A DNA stretch of 64,000 nt from Zonotrichia leucophrys gambelii (Eukaryota; Chordata; Aves; Passeriformes; Passerellidae), in NCBI RefSeq assembly GCF_028769735.1, contig NC_088173.1, positions 8,205,038 to 8,269,037 of the forward strand. The letters run 5' to 3'. Below are positions 11,967-26,000 of this stretch, one piece after another (the stretch's first letter is position 1; each line of letters opens with the position of its first letter). The translations under genes were made by a program, and so were the position numbers. The notes under the pieces were generated by a model. The model was not told where the DNA came from, did no database searches, and saw only the letters and a program-made list of their open reading frames with translations.

Positions 11967-14900
11967 CTGAAACAAGTAATCAGAATTCCTCATTCCTGCA
12001 GGAGAGCTGGCTCCTGGAATCTTTATTTCTGGTACCAGATTCCCAGAGGATCATTGAAGAATAAGAATGATTGTTTTACTAGTTTAGTGATAATTTAAAA
12101 CTTGCAACCTTTTAGTACACGAGGGTAAAGTGAAGGACATGAAAAATACATGTTTGCTGTTACTGAAAGAAAAAATTATTGTCAGGAAAAAATTCTGAAA
12201 TCTCTGTTACTAATTCTTACTGATTTTACCAAAAAACAGCTTGCTAAAGTTCTAGATTACTACAGGAACAACAATGTTTTATACTAAACTGAAGTGCTGA
12301 ATTCATGGAGGATGTCTGAAGGTTATTCTTGTTACTAATCTTCCAGAGCATACCCTTATACTTCAATAGATGGATCTACCAACTTTTGGTGTGAAGCTAT
12401 TAAAATCCTCAGGCACAGAGCAACAGAAAATTTGCACTAAAAGCAAAAAAAAAAACATTTAGCCTGAGAATAACTAGTAGGTAACTGGTCAACAGTCAAA
12501 TGACCAATAATAACCCAAACATCATGAAAAGAGCAAGGGTAACCTCCAAAAGCCAGTATTTCACACTGTTTCAGCAAAGAGTGTGATTAAATGTAGATTA
12601 TTTAGCGCCATGGCCACAAAATTCAGAACAGGCTCTGATGCTGCAGGTAGGAATGTCGAAACCACACAGCAAAGGCAACTTTGCTAATGGCAATGGCAAA
12701 ACAATGGGTAAAATTTCTTGATTTGAAAAACGTTGGGAATCCTGGGATGTCCCAAACTCACTCTTTATCCTGAGACTGAAGTATCAATGGGTTTTGCAAG
12801 AGCTGACTCAGCTTTCAGCTGTAAGTTCTCCTTGGAACCAGCACAATCCTTTTTTCTTAGCTACTTTCAGCACAGGCTAGCAAACACTGAGCCAACTGCA
12901 AAATAACTGAGACTTGGAGTCCACCAGTTCTCAGTCTTGAACACATTTCACTAGCCACCTATCTCATCTAACTATACCATGAATTGAGAAGACAAGGTTA
13001 TTAAATGTCTATATCAAACCACTCAAGGAATGTATGTGGTAGCTTCAGTAAAGCAAAACTGAAACAAAATACTCCAGAACAATGTGTTACAATTGACCTT
13101 TACTACTGGTCCTTTTAAAAGACACTATGGCCCTAGAAGGGCCATGTGGCCCCAGTGTGTGTCACTCATGTTTCCCTCTCCTGACAACAGCAGAGCACCG
13201 CCACAAAGCCCACAGTTCTCACATCCAAATGCTCCTACACTGGCCACTGAGACAGCCCTACCAACTACTGTTAAATCTTCCACGTCCACAAAAGCTACTC
13301 TGGGTGTCTCAAAATCCTCTGTACTTATGTTTCCACTTTCTGGCAAGAATGATTATATGAACATGATCATGTAAAGGATAAACATCTATCCACAAACTAA
13401 GCCTCCTGCCAACACAGACAAAAAAAATTGACATGTATAACAGGGGGAAAAAAAAAGTTAAAATACTATTTTGGCGATATCCCTCCAAGCTGCAATGATC
13501 AGTGAGCCTTTGAAAGACATTCCTTCAAAAACACAAGTTCTCAGTTTACAGTTCTCTCCACATAAAATAACATGGAATCATCATATGCTGGCAGAATTTT
13601 AACTCAGTCTAGAATGGATTTGCCCCCCAAATCTTATTATGCAAATAAATAAACAAACAGCATGACTGATCCACCATTTTAACACAACATAATCAGAGCA
13701 ATTCTAAGTCAGCATTTATGCCTTTTTTTTTTTATTAAGAGGGAAAAATCCAGTCTCTCAGTGTATATATCGAAATATTTTTTGTTCCCAACTCTCACAA
13801 GTAATACACACTAATTACCATCAGACCTTTACACATCTGATATCACAGGAGAGGGCTGAACCCAAGCCCATGCTACATAATTAAATTCAAAGTTTTCATC
13901 TTAGAGCAAAGACCAGATTGACAGCATGGTGAAGCAAAAGCCCTTATCTACACCACTGATAAAGTAAATATGCAAAAGCTCAGGAGGTTAGGGGGTAGCC
14001 TGAGCTCCCATACTACTCAATCTCTGCCAATTTGGCATCAATTAGACCCCTAAGAATGAGACTGATATTCTCAATTTACTTGGTATGTGCCATGAATAGC
14101 CAGGATGCAACAATGCCTTTAAACCAATGGTCTAAAACTACAACATTTCCTTACTTATTGCTTATCAAAATCAGTGACAAACTGATTCTTCCAGTCTCTC
14201 ATCTGATGTTTTTCAAAAAATCAGTAATGATCATTGCCTGGCTGCAATATTTGTGATACACTGCTTTATCTTTTAAATAATGTTGTAGTCTGCCAGATCC
14301 AATGTCAGGGCTTCACACTATGGGTGGAATTTTAGTATTATTTCTACTAAGTCTCAAACTTTAAATTTTTATATTTAAAGCCATCAACTCATGAAGAACA
14401 AACAACTCTTTCCAGGGATATGATATAGATACTTCTAAAAAATCATGGTGAAAAACACAAACAGCTGTAAAAATTAAAATACCAAGTCAATTTTCCTGAC
14501 ACTACATAACTGTTCCCTTGAGTGTGTATTTTGTTCACAATAAACTGTAATGTGTGAAGAACTGAAAAAGAAACTCGATGCATTTTTCTCAGGAAGTTTT
14601 TCCCCAACAGATTTTTGTCAGAATGACTCTCCTGGTCTGTATAACATCCTTTGCTTCTCAGTCTTCTATGCCTGCTACATTATTCAGCTGCTAGACTGGT
14701 GAATTATGAGGTTATGAGTAACATGATGTTCAGTATTTATATAAAGACTGCACTTAAGATGTTTTTTTGGAAGAAATGCAAAAGCAGCTTGCTTCTCAAC
14801 AAAAAAAACCTAAAAGCACATGCTGAAACAGGCATGGAAGGCTGACATTACCAACACTGAGGAGCACTTGGAACTTCTGCAATGGGTGGGGAAAAGTTGG

Positions 14901-15644
14901 GAAGGGTGGCAATTAGAAATGTTTTGGAAGAAGAAAACATTTTTTAGGGTGAAAGTTAATTTTTACTGTGCCAATCACAATTTAAGTTAAATTCAACTTT
15001 ATTTTTCCTCATTCAGTTTATGATCTCATCTAGTCATCAAGGATGATTGATGATGTTTCAGCATTTGGGCATTTGCCAGTTGCAAGTAAAAGGGAATTAT
15101 TTATTTTTCTTTAGCACTATACTGCTGCCATTAACTGTATCCCACCCCTTTTGTTTACAGCCTGTCACTGAAGCCACAGCTTTATTTTAATGTGGTATAA
15201 GCTCTTGTCTGGGATTGATAGTGTAAGTGATCTAGCAGACATGTTGCACAAAGAGCATCATTTTGCACAGAAAACACACAGCCTTTACTTCTGAAATTAT
15301 CCCTGCCACTGGTCCAGACAGGATTGTCCTCTCCCATTAAAATGCGGACTTCAAAGCCGTAAGTGAGCAATGGACGCTGTCAGTTTCCTTGTGGTAAAAC
15401 TACATTTATTTAATCCCTTTAAAAACAAACAAACAAGAAAATTACTTTGACCTTTGCCTTGGCACAAGGATTCTGATTTGAAATGTGTATTACATGTCTA
15501 GCATGCTGTAACTGTGTCCAGCTGAACTGGGCCAGATTTATGTGCAATTAGGAAAAAAGGAAACCAAAACAATTTCATTTTCATTTTTTGTTAATATCAA
15601 AACATCTTGTAGCAGCATTAAGTTTTAACTGAAACACACAGAAC

Positions 15645-15708
15645 AATGAAAAAATAAAATAACTGGAGAAGCAGTGATCTGCCTCTCCAGTTATTTTATT
15701 TTTTCATT
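15645..15708. repeat. 28-bp inverted repeat with 8-nt loop (hairpin)
   Basis: Left arm 15645-15672 and right arm 15681-15708 are complementary at 27 of 28 positions, with the loop agtgatct between them. The arms carry ataaaataactggaga and its complement. The right arm runs on into ttttcattttcatttcatttt, a short imperfect tandem pattern. Either strand could fold into a long stem. It has no terminal direct repeats or transposon motifs, so a template-switch mutation is a simpler origin than a mobile element. Confidence 0.9.
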
Positions 15709-18229
15709 TTCATTTCATTTTCATTTCAATGATAGAAACTGCATTAAAGAAATAATATGGACTTTCTCACTTGCATTTTTTCTGGATTAAACTATTCAAA
15801 AATGTATGTTTGAATGTCCCCAGTTTGGCTGTTCATAAGCCACAGGGAGGTTTTTTTGCATGAACTCTTCAACCTGAGAGTTTTAGCAGAAAAGCTTCTT
15901 TACAAGGCTTAATTAAAAGCAGGTTTAAGTCAGGGCCCTCATTCAGTCTGGGTTTTATTTTGGCCTTCGCTCTGTGTCAGAAGTCAAGTCCCAAAAGAGA
16001 AATGAAGGTCATTATTGAGTCAAGAGAATATTTTCTCCTTCATTCTAAGCCCAACTAAACATGTTTCAGGTTTGGGTTTAGGTATCTCCAAATGAGATTT
16101 TATATAATATGCACCTAAGGGTGAAACACAAGAAGATGCTAATCATGGTGTCTAACTTTGCCCTACATAATAAATAATGTGCCAAAAGCACACTGCAATC
16201 TTCTTTGCGTGCAACTGGTTTGGTATGGGAAATGTACATGCTGAACAGATGGAGTTCACAGTGAGTGTACTTCTCACTGTCAGATGTTCACGATAAATGC
16301 AGCGTCATTGTCATGAAGCGTGCTAAATAGTCATGCAGCCACACTACAGAATGCACTGAGCAATGTACCAAACAGAACTGCACTGGCAGATCTATCAGAA
16401 AACATTCAACCTTTTGTTTTTTTCCAGAATGTTTTAAGTAGTAGCTTCTTGGAGACTTTTGACATTGAATACTAGGCTAGTGGGTTTTAGAGCATGCTCT
16501 GCTTAAAAGCAAGATTATATTTTAGCATGAATCGCTATAAAAAAGTTCATTCCTATCAGTCATTCTAGTGCAAGGAACAAGGCGCAATAGCCAAGCAGTT
16601 AATCACTTCAGCTAACAGGAAATGTATTATGTTATCCTTGGTGGTTTTGTAACTGGACAGTAGGCACAGCCTAGTGCATCCTGTTTGCAACCAATAGCAG
16701 AAGCAGATGCAAGACTGTGATATTTGTCACAAGCATTTCTAAGAACAAAAACATGGTGATGCTTTTCAAAAGGCTTTTCAATGTTCACCAGATGTGGAGC
16801 ACATGTGACCCTTGAATGTGAAAGAATAATGTGACAATAAAGTTGAATCAATACAACATGTGCCAGTAATCACACCAAGATGACATGCAAATGTTTTAAA
16901 AACAAAAATATGTAAATTATTTTTAGTTCTTCGGGACAGAAAAACCTGGCACCTGGTCATCCATGAGTTGCTGTTTTCATCCTCATTTGAAAGCCCATCT
17001 GCTTGAAATATGTTTCTCCCTGTGTGAGACAGCATCTAGCTTTTGTATTTTTACGTAAAGAAATTCCATTCCTGTGCCATTACTTGCTGAAAACAATTAA
17101 GAGATAGATTTAGAAGATTTTAAAAGATTTAAAGCTTTCCTCTGCCTCTATATATTTTATGAAAATAAAACTCCTATGAATAACACATGCAGGAAAATGA
17201 TAAGAAAATTAGTGCCAGGCAAGAGTGCTTCAGTGATGTCTTAAAACTATGTCTCCTCTTTGGACTTACAGAAGGGAAATATAATGCGAAGAGGCACACC
17301 ACTCCATGCTTATCTTTACTACTCTAAGTCTACCCATCAGATACTTAAGAAACAATTCATTTTTTGCTAGTGATCATTTCTGAAGGAGATCTTGCTCAGG
17401 CTATGGATAAAACACATATGCACACAGTGATAGGCTAGGAAACAATTAATTTCACAGAGGCAACAAAACCATTTGCAGATGCTGATGTTTGAAGTTCAAA
17501 CTGATAATCTTACATGGGTGAATTCATACAGAGAAAAAATTTCATTCTATGTTGCTCAAAAATTGTATGAAATCAGAACCCAAAGCAAAACATTGAATTT
17601 TTGCAAGCTGTTAACAGACTTCCCCTAAAGCACGTGGTGGCTTCCCAATCTATACATTTGTTGCCAATGCTTTGTAATGCCAATTTGTAGTCAGATCCCT
17701 ACAAATTAAATATGGGCACATATGTCTTCAGAATATTCGACCTTTACTCTGCAGATGAAACTAAACCAGCATGCAAAGCCAAACTTGGCCTATGCCAGTG
17801 AGTGACACTGCCTTGCAGCAGCAGCACGGTGTGTCCTTGTGCAGCTGCTGTCATCTCTGTGGGGGCAATGAGAAGATGTTGTGAACCACTTCTCTCCTAC
17901 AGCAGGTAGCTTCTCAAACAGCCTTTTCTTCCACAGGATAGAGAAAAAGCACAGATTTCCTACAGCTGTGCCAGAAGCCAAGGTCTCACCAAGACAAGCT
18001 TGGAGAAACAGTAGATAAGGGACACAGAAGGTGCTGAGTTGCTCTAGAGGGTCTCCAGAACTGTGAAATTCAGATGTTTCAACTTGAATGTTGTGTACTG
18101 ACTTGCTGAGCATTGAGTATTTTTTTGTGGAATTCCAGAAATTAAATAACCTGGTCAGAAAATAGAGTCTGGGAAAAACCTACACAGAGAGAAGCAGGAT
18201 AATAAAATTAAGTGAGAAAGCTAAGAGAG

Positions 18230-18270
18230 CTTTTCTTTTCTTTTCTTTTCTTTTCTTTTCTTTTCTTTTC

Positions 18271-18301
<31 letters not shown>

Positions 18302-18367
18302 CTTTTCTTTTCTTTTCTTTTCTTTTCTTTTCTTTTCTTTTCTTTTCTTTTCTTTTCTTTTCTTTTC
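18230..18367 (+). repeat. (CTTTT)n pentanucleotide array
   Basis: About 27 nearly perfect CTTTT units span 138 bases, with a single one-base insertion (tttttt) near 18275-18281 that shifts the register of the two halves. The purine strand is (AAAAG)n and gives a spurious Lys/Arg/Glu open frame on the minus strand. It is expected to be highly length-polymorphic. It lies within a long stretch with no secure exon. Confidence 0.98.
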
Positions 18368-18977
18368 ATACTAGAACATATATTTTGACATTTATTCCTA
18401 TGAATCATATAGTTACAATCCGAAGAGTTATGTCCAGCTGAGGCTACTGTGCAGTAGAGATAATGAACTTTAACTAGTGGTACATGATACCAAGAACTTT
18501 AGCTTCTTAAATATTATTTGTTTGGGATGTAAGCAGAGACTTGCAGAGTTTTTTTCATAACCATATCTGTTAAAACAGATGTAAGAATGAAGGATTTTTA
18601 AAAATATACTTTCAAAACCAAACAGAACTTAAAAAAACTCATGCCAGTGAGAGCCTGGTCACCAGGGACACCAAAGCCATAATTAAAATATATGTTAATG
18701 AAAAGTCAGTTGAGGATCTGTGCCAGTCTTCCTCAGGGATCCTTTATGTTAACCATACTCTGATACTGTTACTGGAAAACAATATTCTGAGCAGATTTAC
18801 ATACATTTAATAAATATCTACAGCTATTAATAGTTACAGGTAGCTTAATACAGTATCTATATCTTCCCAAACTCAACTGTCTTATCTCTGTTTCTGTGCT
18901 GCAGAAGAATACTGGGTTAAGAAATTCAGATAATGCCAGAGACAATTTTTTTTTTAAAACCTGAAAGAAAATGCTCC

Positions 18978-19052
18978 TTATTTTTTATCAGAGAAGAACA
19001 TTTCTGCTCCATTCATTATTTTTATCAGAGAAGAATATTTCTGCTCTGTTCA
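18978..19052 (+). repeat. ~38-bp tandem duplication
   Basis: Two copies of ttatttttatcagagaagaa-[c/t]-atttctgctc-[c/t]-tca type sequence are adjacent. They differ by a few substitutions and a one-base T-run difference, so the event is older than the 23-bp duplication at 23.0 kb. Confidence 0.92.
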
Positions 19053-22000
19053 GAAAAGGCAACAGTACTATGCAAGGATAAATCAGATGCAACTATGAAA
19101 CACGCCTGAATCCTTTGCTGCCTATGGCTTAGCAGCTACCTCATTTTCCCTAGACTTGAGGATGGGTAGGGAAGAAATATAGAAGAAAAACTGATGAATA
19201 GAATTAAGTCATATTTGGAGAGTTTCTCATCTCTGGAACATTACCTTCTCCTCTTCTCTTCCAAGTGCCCTCGTTAAAAAGAATTTGAAACTTTTCCCTT
19301 CCCCAGAGACTACTTATCTGTTATCTACATTTTATTTTCCTGAAGAATAAACCTACATCAACCTGACAGTTGTGCTGAATGGCAATGGTTTATGGACCAA
19401 GTAATTTATTTATTGTAACTATAACCATATGTTTTAACCTGCTACAAAATCATGAAATACTTCCCATCAATAGTCAGTCCAAGTTAGATTTCTATACTGA
19501 ATTGCTTAATGTGAATGTACAGCATTTCTGTACTTCAAACAAATAGTGTGAGGACATAAACAGCAGTTAAATGTATTCATGCCTTATTAGACACAGCTGC
19601 ACAAATGGGCTGTCATATTTCATTAGAAAATACCATACAAGTTTTACGTGTGTACAGAACCCTTCATTTCTGCAGGCAACACCACTACTTTAAATTACAG
19701 AACACTCACAGAACAACATGCTATTTGTTTTAAAGGCACACAAAGGCAAACAATCTGGGATGAGGTGGTGCAGGGGAAACATCCTGGAAATTTAATTTTT
19801 TCTCCCATGCCTACCACATTTTTATTTAACAAAGCATTTTTATTAAATAGACAAAAGAGTAAACAGAGACTACAATGCTACAGAAGCTTCAGAACAGGAA
19901 ATGCAGGTAATTTCTAGTATGGAGCAAATACTTCCTTCTGCTTTTTGGAGGAAGGTGGGATACAAATGAGAATCAAGCAGTCTTATTACAGTCTTGTTAA
20001 ATGCACTTTTGTCAGGTCTATGGTATGCTGACTTTGATGCTCTTCTACTCAAATATGGTGCCATGGAGTGAAATAGGGAGGCTTCTGAAGAGGCATCTTT
20101 TTAGACAGAGTGAGTCCCTAAAGAAACTTCATGGCAATGTAAGGTAACTGGTTGCTGAAGAGATGTGAACTGGAGAAAACCTACAGAAAGACAACCCCTA
20201 GAGGAAAGCCTCTTTTCATTTCCCAGGAAAACTCATGCTTGGCAGTAAGTACTATACAGGCAGTGGCAAGCCAGATTTGATTTTAAAAATGATTCGCCAT
20301 TACCTACTGCAAAGGTAAAATCCCACTAGTTTTTGCTGGCCAAATCAGCATGCTGCTTTCAAACATGACCTGCTTTTCTAACCTAGAGAAGGAGAGCTGA
20401 GCCCGCCTTCTTTGCTGGAAATGAGCAAACAATAGCAAGCAAGTCTATACATATACAAACAATTATGTTATAATTTATAATGAAAAAAATCTACCCTAGC
20501 TCCACAGCTAGACCAGCCACAATCAGCTTGTTGTGTACTAGTGTCTTTTTGTGTAGCTTCCTTTGGCACAGGGGTTTTCATTGAAAATAAAAGTTTTGTG
20601 AGTTCTCCAACACACTGCCAGTTCCACTTCACCACATAAAAGACAAAATCTTAAGTCAGAAAAAGAAGTTAAGTGCTAGACCACCCTGATCTTAGCTGGC
20701 CTGAAAGCTCAGAAAATTAACACCACCTTGTTTTTCATTAAATAAGCAAAATCAAATTAAAGAATATACTTGTTTTCCTGCTGAAAATGCACCTCTATGT
20801 CTATGCATGATCCATGTGCTTAGAAATTTCTGACCCAAGGAAGTGTGGGGGGCCTGTTGAAAGTTAATAGGACTCATTAACATGGGGAGACAAACAGTGG
20901 CAGCCCCACTGTTAATTTTGGATATTGCCCACAGTAAAGTTTTCCACTAGCTTTACTCTGTGTTGTTTCTCTGCTTTCTTCTTGCTAGTCTGTAGGAAAT
21001 AATCAAGTATACCCTCCAAAGGAAGGAAAACCAAACTGACAGACTAATATAATCACACTCAAACCCACATATACAGTGCTGGCACTATCAAACTGGTTTG
21101 CAGATAAGAGATTTGATAGGTGATTATTGCCTTTGAGCTAAGAAACCCTATGATAAGCAGTTCCTATGAATAAAGTTCTCACTATACACTGTGCTTTGTG
21201 GTGTTGACTTCATTATTATTACGACAGTATCTGTTGGGAAGGAGGACAGAGGGGCTGTAAAAATAAGGCAATGCTCATTTCCTTTAAGACTACAGTATAG
21301 TTAGTGAAAGCACAAAAAATCCGAAGGCAAACACAGTCTGGCTTTAAAAAGGGGACAATATCCAATTACAATTATTAGCTAAGAAATCCTACATAGCTCA
21401 AGAAAAACCCCTTGCCTTCCCTACCTAGCCTAAGACAAGCTGAGTGAACCATTTTGACTGAAAGCATTAAAAAGTACACCAAACAAGTATTTTTATCAAA
21501 TAACTATGAGTAGCATAGTGAATGAAATTGATACAAAATAAAATGCTAGAATTCAAATGGAGCTGTCTACTTCCCCATCTCTATTCATATATGAGTTTGC
21601 CTGCCAGTAACACTCAATTAAGATCAAATTGATGAGCTTATTAGCAGAGACAACACCACAAAAACACACTTGATTCAGTATTCAGCAAAGCCTTGATAAT
21701 TAACTCGTCTATCAGGAGGCTGATGAATGGGCATTGCTAATGGGATTTCTGTAGTTAAGAGGCAAAAAGATGAACTAAAGGAATCTCAAGTCTCATACTG
21801 CTTACCTGTGACCACAAAGCAACATCTTAAAAGGCACTGCTTACAAGTCCCTGCCTTCCAATATAAAAGATGCTGCTGCCAAGAGTTCTTGACTCCTCCA
21901 CTTTGTTGGATCCAAAATAATGCATGCCATTTTTCTGTGGGTTAATAAGCCATGAAATTTGTCCAGGCTATTGAAGACAATTCCATGTAGGAAAAGTGCT

Positions 22001-23001
22001 TTTTAAAACATATTTAATGTATGACAGCCTATCCTGTACAAGTAAAACCAGAAAGAAGCTAGACATTTTTTTTTTTTTGTGAGGGTGGTACCAATCTCCT
22101 TAAGAAGCAGACACTGGAAACCAGATCCTGCATCTAAAGGAAACCAGGTAGTAGGCAACTCATCACTGGAGCACTGTGTAGAGCAAAGCAAGGACTTACT
22201 GGGAATACATGCAACAGAAGCTTTGCCTCTTGGAGCACAATTATCAGTCAAAGAATAAATGATGATTTATTATGATTTATTCAATATTATTAATACTGCA
22301 TCTCCTCACTACTCCTCTACATATACTGGGAGGCATTGTGGGCACCCAATTTTTGGCACAGTTAATATCAACTCTTTCAGAAAAGTAAGGAGTTAATGTT
22401 ACATTTTAAGGAGGAAAGTCACAGAGGAGAGAGAATGGCAAGTGACAGGCAGGGCCATAGCTCTGCACAGGGATTCCCAGACTGGTGAAGGACTCTGGGT
22501 TTCACTGGTGGCAGTGTTCATATGACACCGGGAGTAATGCTGCCCTTCTGCAGCATGGCTTCACCAGAGAACAGCTGCCATGTAACCACAACATGTTATC
22601 TAAAAAACCTGGCAAGTAAAAGGTATTAATTGCTTAAACCTCTAACAAAAGAAAGTGCATTCGTGTAGAGGGGTGATAGTGGTTTTCTGCTACCCTCCCT
22701 GAAAACCTGGCTCCTATTACAATAATTTATACACTGGGATTCTTTTATTTTACAAGAAGTATTTTTGATTTGTACATAGAACATTAATTTAACAGTTTCA
22801 ATTGACTTAATATGTTTCGCCCCTTCCCATAAGGCTTTAAAAGTTTTTCAGATGTTGACATTTGTTCAGGTAAGAAAGCCATTTCTTCATTTAGTGCTCA
22901 TTTTAGAGGTTCTAGGTGACCTGTGTCTGGATACAAAATATTAGCCCTTTCAGAGGGTGAGGGAGGGAGATCATTGTGTTTTAAATGAGAGCCATAATGG
23001 C

Positions 23002-23047
23002 AATACTTGGCAATTTTCAGACCAAATACTTGGCAATTTTCAGACCA
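23002..23047 (+). repeat. Perfect 23-bp tandem duplication
   Basis: The unit aatacttggcaattttcagacca occurs twice head to tail without any mismatch, which indicates a recent local duplication. Confidence 0.95.
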
Positions 23048-26000
23048 TTTCTTTGACAAGAATACTGAAAGATATTCTTAATTCCCGTGTGCTATGGTAA
23101 CCACACTTAAAATATTTTAACCCCTTGTCAGCCAGAGTTAGAAAAACTTCAAATAGTTTTCTTTCAACAGATTAATAAACTGCCAATAAAGACAGCTTCT
23201 GTTTACTCTCAAAGCATTTATTTAATGTTAAAACAATCCTTAACTGTATCTTATTTGTACTTTCAAAGTAGTCTGAGTAAGAGCATTCTACATACAGGAA
23301 ACTATTTTAACAAGAAGAATTCCACATATACATATAGAATAAAATAATTTATATGTGTATATATATGCACATACATATCTTTCTTTCTGAGCAGAACCAC
23401 TTGGAATGCCTTAATCCTGGCATGTCAAACTGGGAAATGACCCATAACTAAGCTCCCTAAGCCCATGGAATATGGATTATAGCCAACAAGCTCCTTCTCT
23501 ATGGAGTGTCATAGATGGTGACACAAAACCAAACACTCTGAAAAGAACTCATCACTTCCTCAAACTTAGTTCGCTCTTTTACCTCTATTGCTGTAGTACC
23601 AAGATGTCTTCAGCAATTTAGGGCTCTGCTTTATAGAAATGTTTAAGAAACACATAAACACATCTGAATTCCAGTTAAAAACAAGGTAGCATGAGCATAA
23701 GAGGCACTGAGCAAGCAAAAGGAATTGAGACCATGTGAGACAGGTGTCAAGATACTTCAGGGTTTGTATATACCAGTTTTTATGAAAGGCCATGAAATTT
23801 AATATAAATTTCATGTAGAATAAATGCTTAAGAAGTTAAAGGAAGAATCCAAATGGGTTTGCATGTAATGGAGTTGACTGCAGTGTAAATGCAATAAGTC
23901 TAACAAACAGATGGCTAAATAAGAACTAACAGTAAATAATTTGAAAGCTTAAGTAATTGATACATGACTATTTTTACTTAATCAACAAATTACATTTGAT
24001 TGTTTAGTTGTGTAAGACAGAATGTGTATCAGTGTCCAAACTACAGTTTCATCCAAAGATACCAAATTCCAGAGGATGACCTTTGCAATCACCATGGTAT
24101 CATGCAAGACTCCCACCAAGACAATTCATTCCATATGTAGCTTTATGTTGAAAAGTAACTGAGCTAATTTCAAGATTTATTTTTAAAATGTAAAATCTCT
24201 AATTGTGGGCAGCTAACACTATGGGTCTTTCCAAATACTGTTGGAATATCACTTCTGGAGAGATTAACTGATCAGCATTGTAGGCCACCAAAAAGATAAT
24301 TTATTGCACTGAGCTGAGCTATGTAATTATAAATTACACAGAGAAAAAGCAATATAAATAATAACAACAAGGAATGTCACTGATCTTAATCTAGTCTTTG
24401 TAGAAGTGAAGGTCTCTCAACAGCTGACATTAATTACTCTTGCAGAGCAAGAGCAAGAACTACAAAAGCTTTTCTATTTTCTCACTTCTTTCTAGTAAAC
24501 TGCTTGCTTCAGCAGACTGAAGCCCATGCTTAAGCTCTTGGTATACACCAGTTTAGAGTCAATAAATGTTACCTAGTGACTACTGTATACTGTAGAAAAG
24601 CTGAGGAGTCTAAAAACTACATTGAGTTCTAGGCAGGGGAAATTTGTAAGCTGTCTTAAGAGTTTCCAAATGTATTGGCAAAGGTTTCTGTGCAGGCATG
24701 CGTGTGTGAGGAACGCCTAACCTATTATGTGCAAATAAATAATAATGCCATCCTTGATTAAGTAATGAGTTGTGTACCTTACATTTGTAAAAATGGCAAA
24801 GAATCACAGCACAGGATGATGTGGTTACTAACACCCTAGCTATTAAATCTTGCTACTAAAACATTAACTACAATATGAAATACTCAGCAGATTTTTCTAC
24901 TTCTTTTTTTTTTCCAAGTTTGAATGCTAATATTCATAAGAAAATGATGTCATTGATTAAACTCATAACCACTTTCTGCCAAAAGGAAAATAAACACATT
25001 GGAATGACATCTGGCATTAAGTCTCTGTTTCCTTAAAAACATGTTTGTACTTTCTGTTTCTCAAGACACCAAGGACAACAATAAAATCTGTATTCTGACA
25101 AATTTTACAGCAACAAATTAGTACTAATTAGTAGTTGGAATTTTAAACATGAAAATACTGTACTGCCAAGAGCTCTCCACCTAAGTGTATGCACACAGCT
25201 TCCACCACCAAAGTATTTGACCTACTTGTATTACTACTAGGAGTGACTAAAAATTGCAGTTGCTTTTGCTAAAATATTAATGTTCTCTTTTTTATGGTAG
25301 CTGAAAGGACTTTTAGTCAGATAGGCATCACAAAGGTAGTTATATCCACCGATCTATAGGATGAAACTGTGAAAGTGTTAACAATTTTTGGTTATGGATT
25401 GATTTTTTGAATTTGTTTGGTTTGTGGGTTTTTATACTATTCTTTATTATTAATTTGATTCAAATTACTCTTGAGATTATGTGACATTAATCAGCATCAG
25501 AAAACAAAATTTTGACAGTTCTGAGATCCAATGGTAGCATCATGGTTTTTACACCAATGCTGAAGCTGTCTAATTTCCCAGAAAATTGTGAAATGTTGGA
25601 CAGCTGGTGCAAAAACTTTGTGGCACAAAAAATCTCAAGAAGTAAGATTTCCCTCTCCAACACTATAATAGCAATGAATTTAATAATCTTTCAGATACAC
25701 TTATTTTTGTCAATTCAGCTATTCTAAGACAACAATGCTGGTACATTTGCAGTTTTAGAAGGAAGTTTACCCCAGATACCTTAAAAAAGAAGGGAATGTC
25801 CTCATCCTAAAGAAGAAAGACAGCTTCCTCTTTTGGGAAGGGTCACTGAAAAAAATCCTAATCTTGGAATTCAAAATGGTGGGGGTTAATAAAATAAGAC
25901 TTCTACTCAGTATGACAAGTACTTTACTCTTAAATCTTGAGAATAAGTTATGCCAGAAGGATTCAGCAAATTCTAAGAGGTAGCACCAAACCAGCAATTT

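Noticed and set aside
18208..18408. Lys/Arg/Glu repeat protein on the minus strand
   Set aside because: It is the complement of the CTTTT microsatellite.
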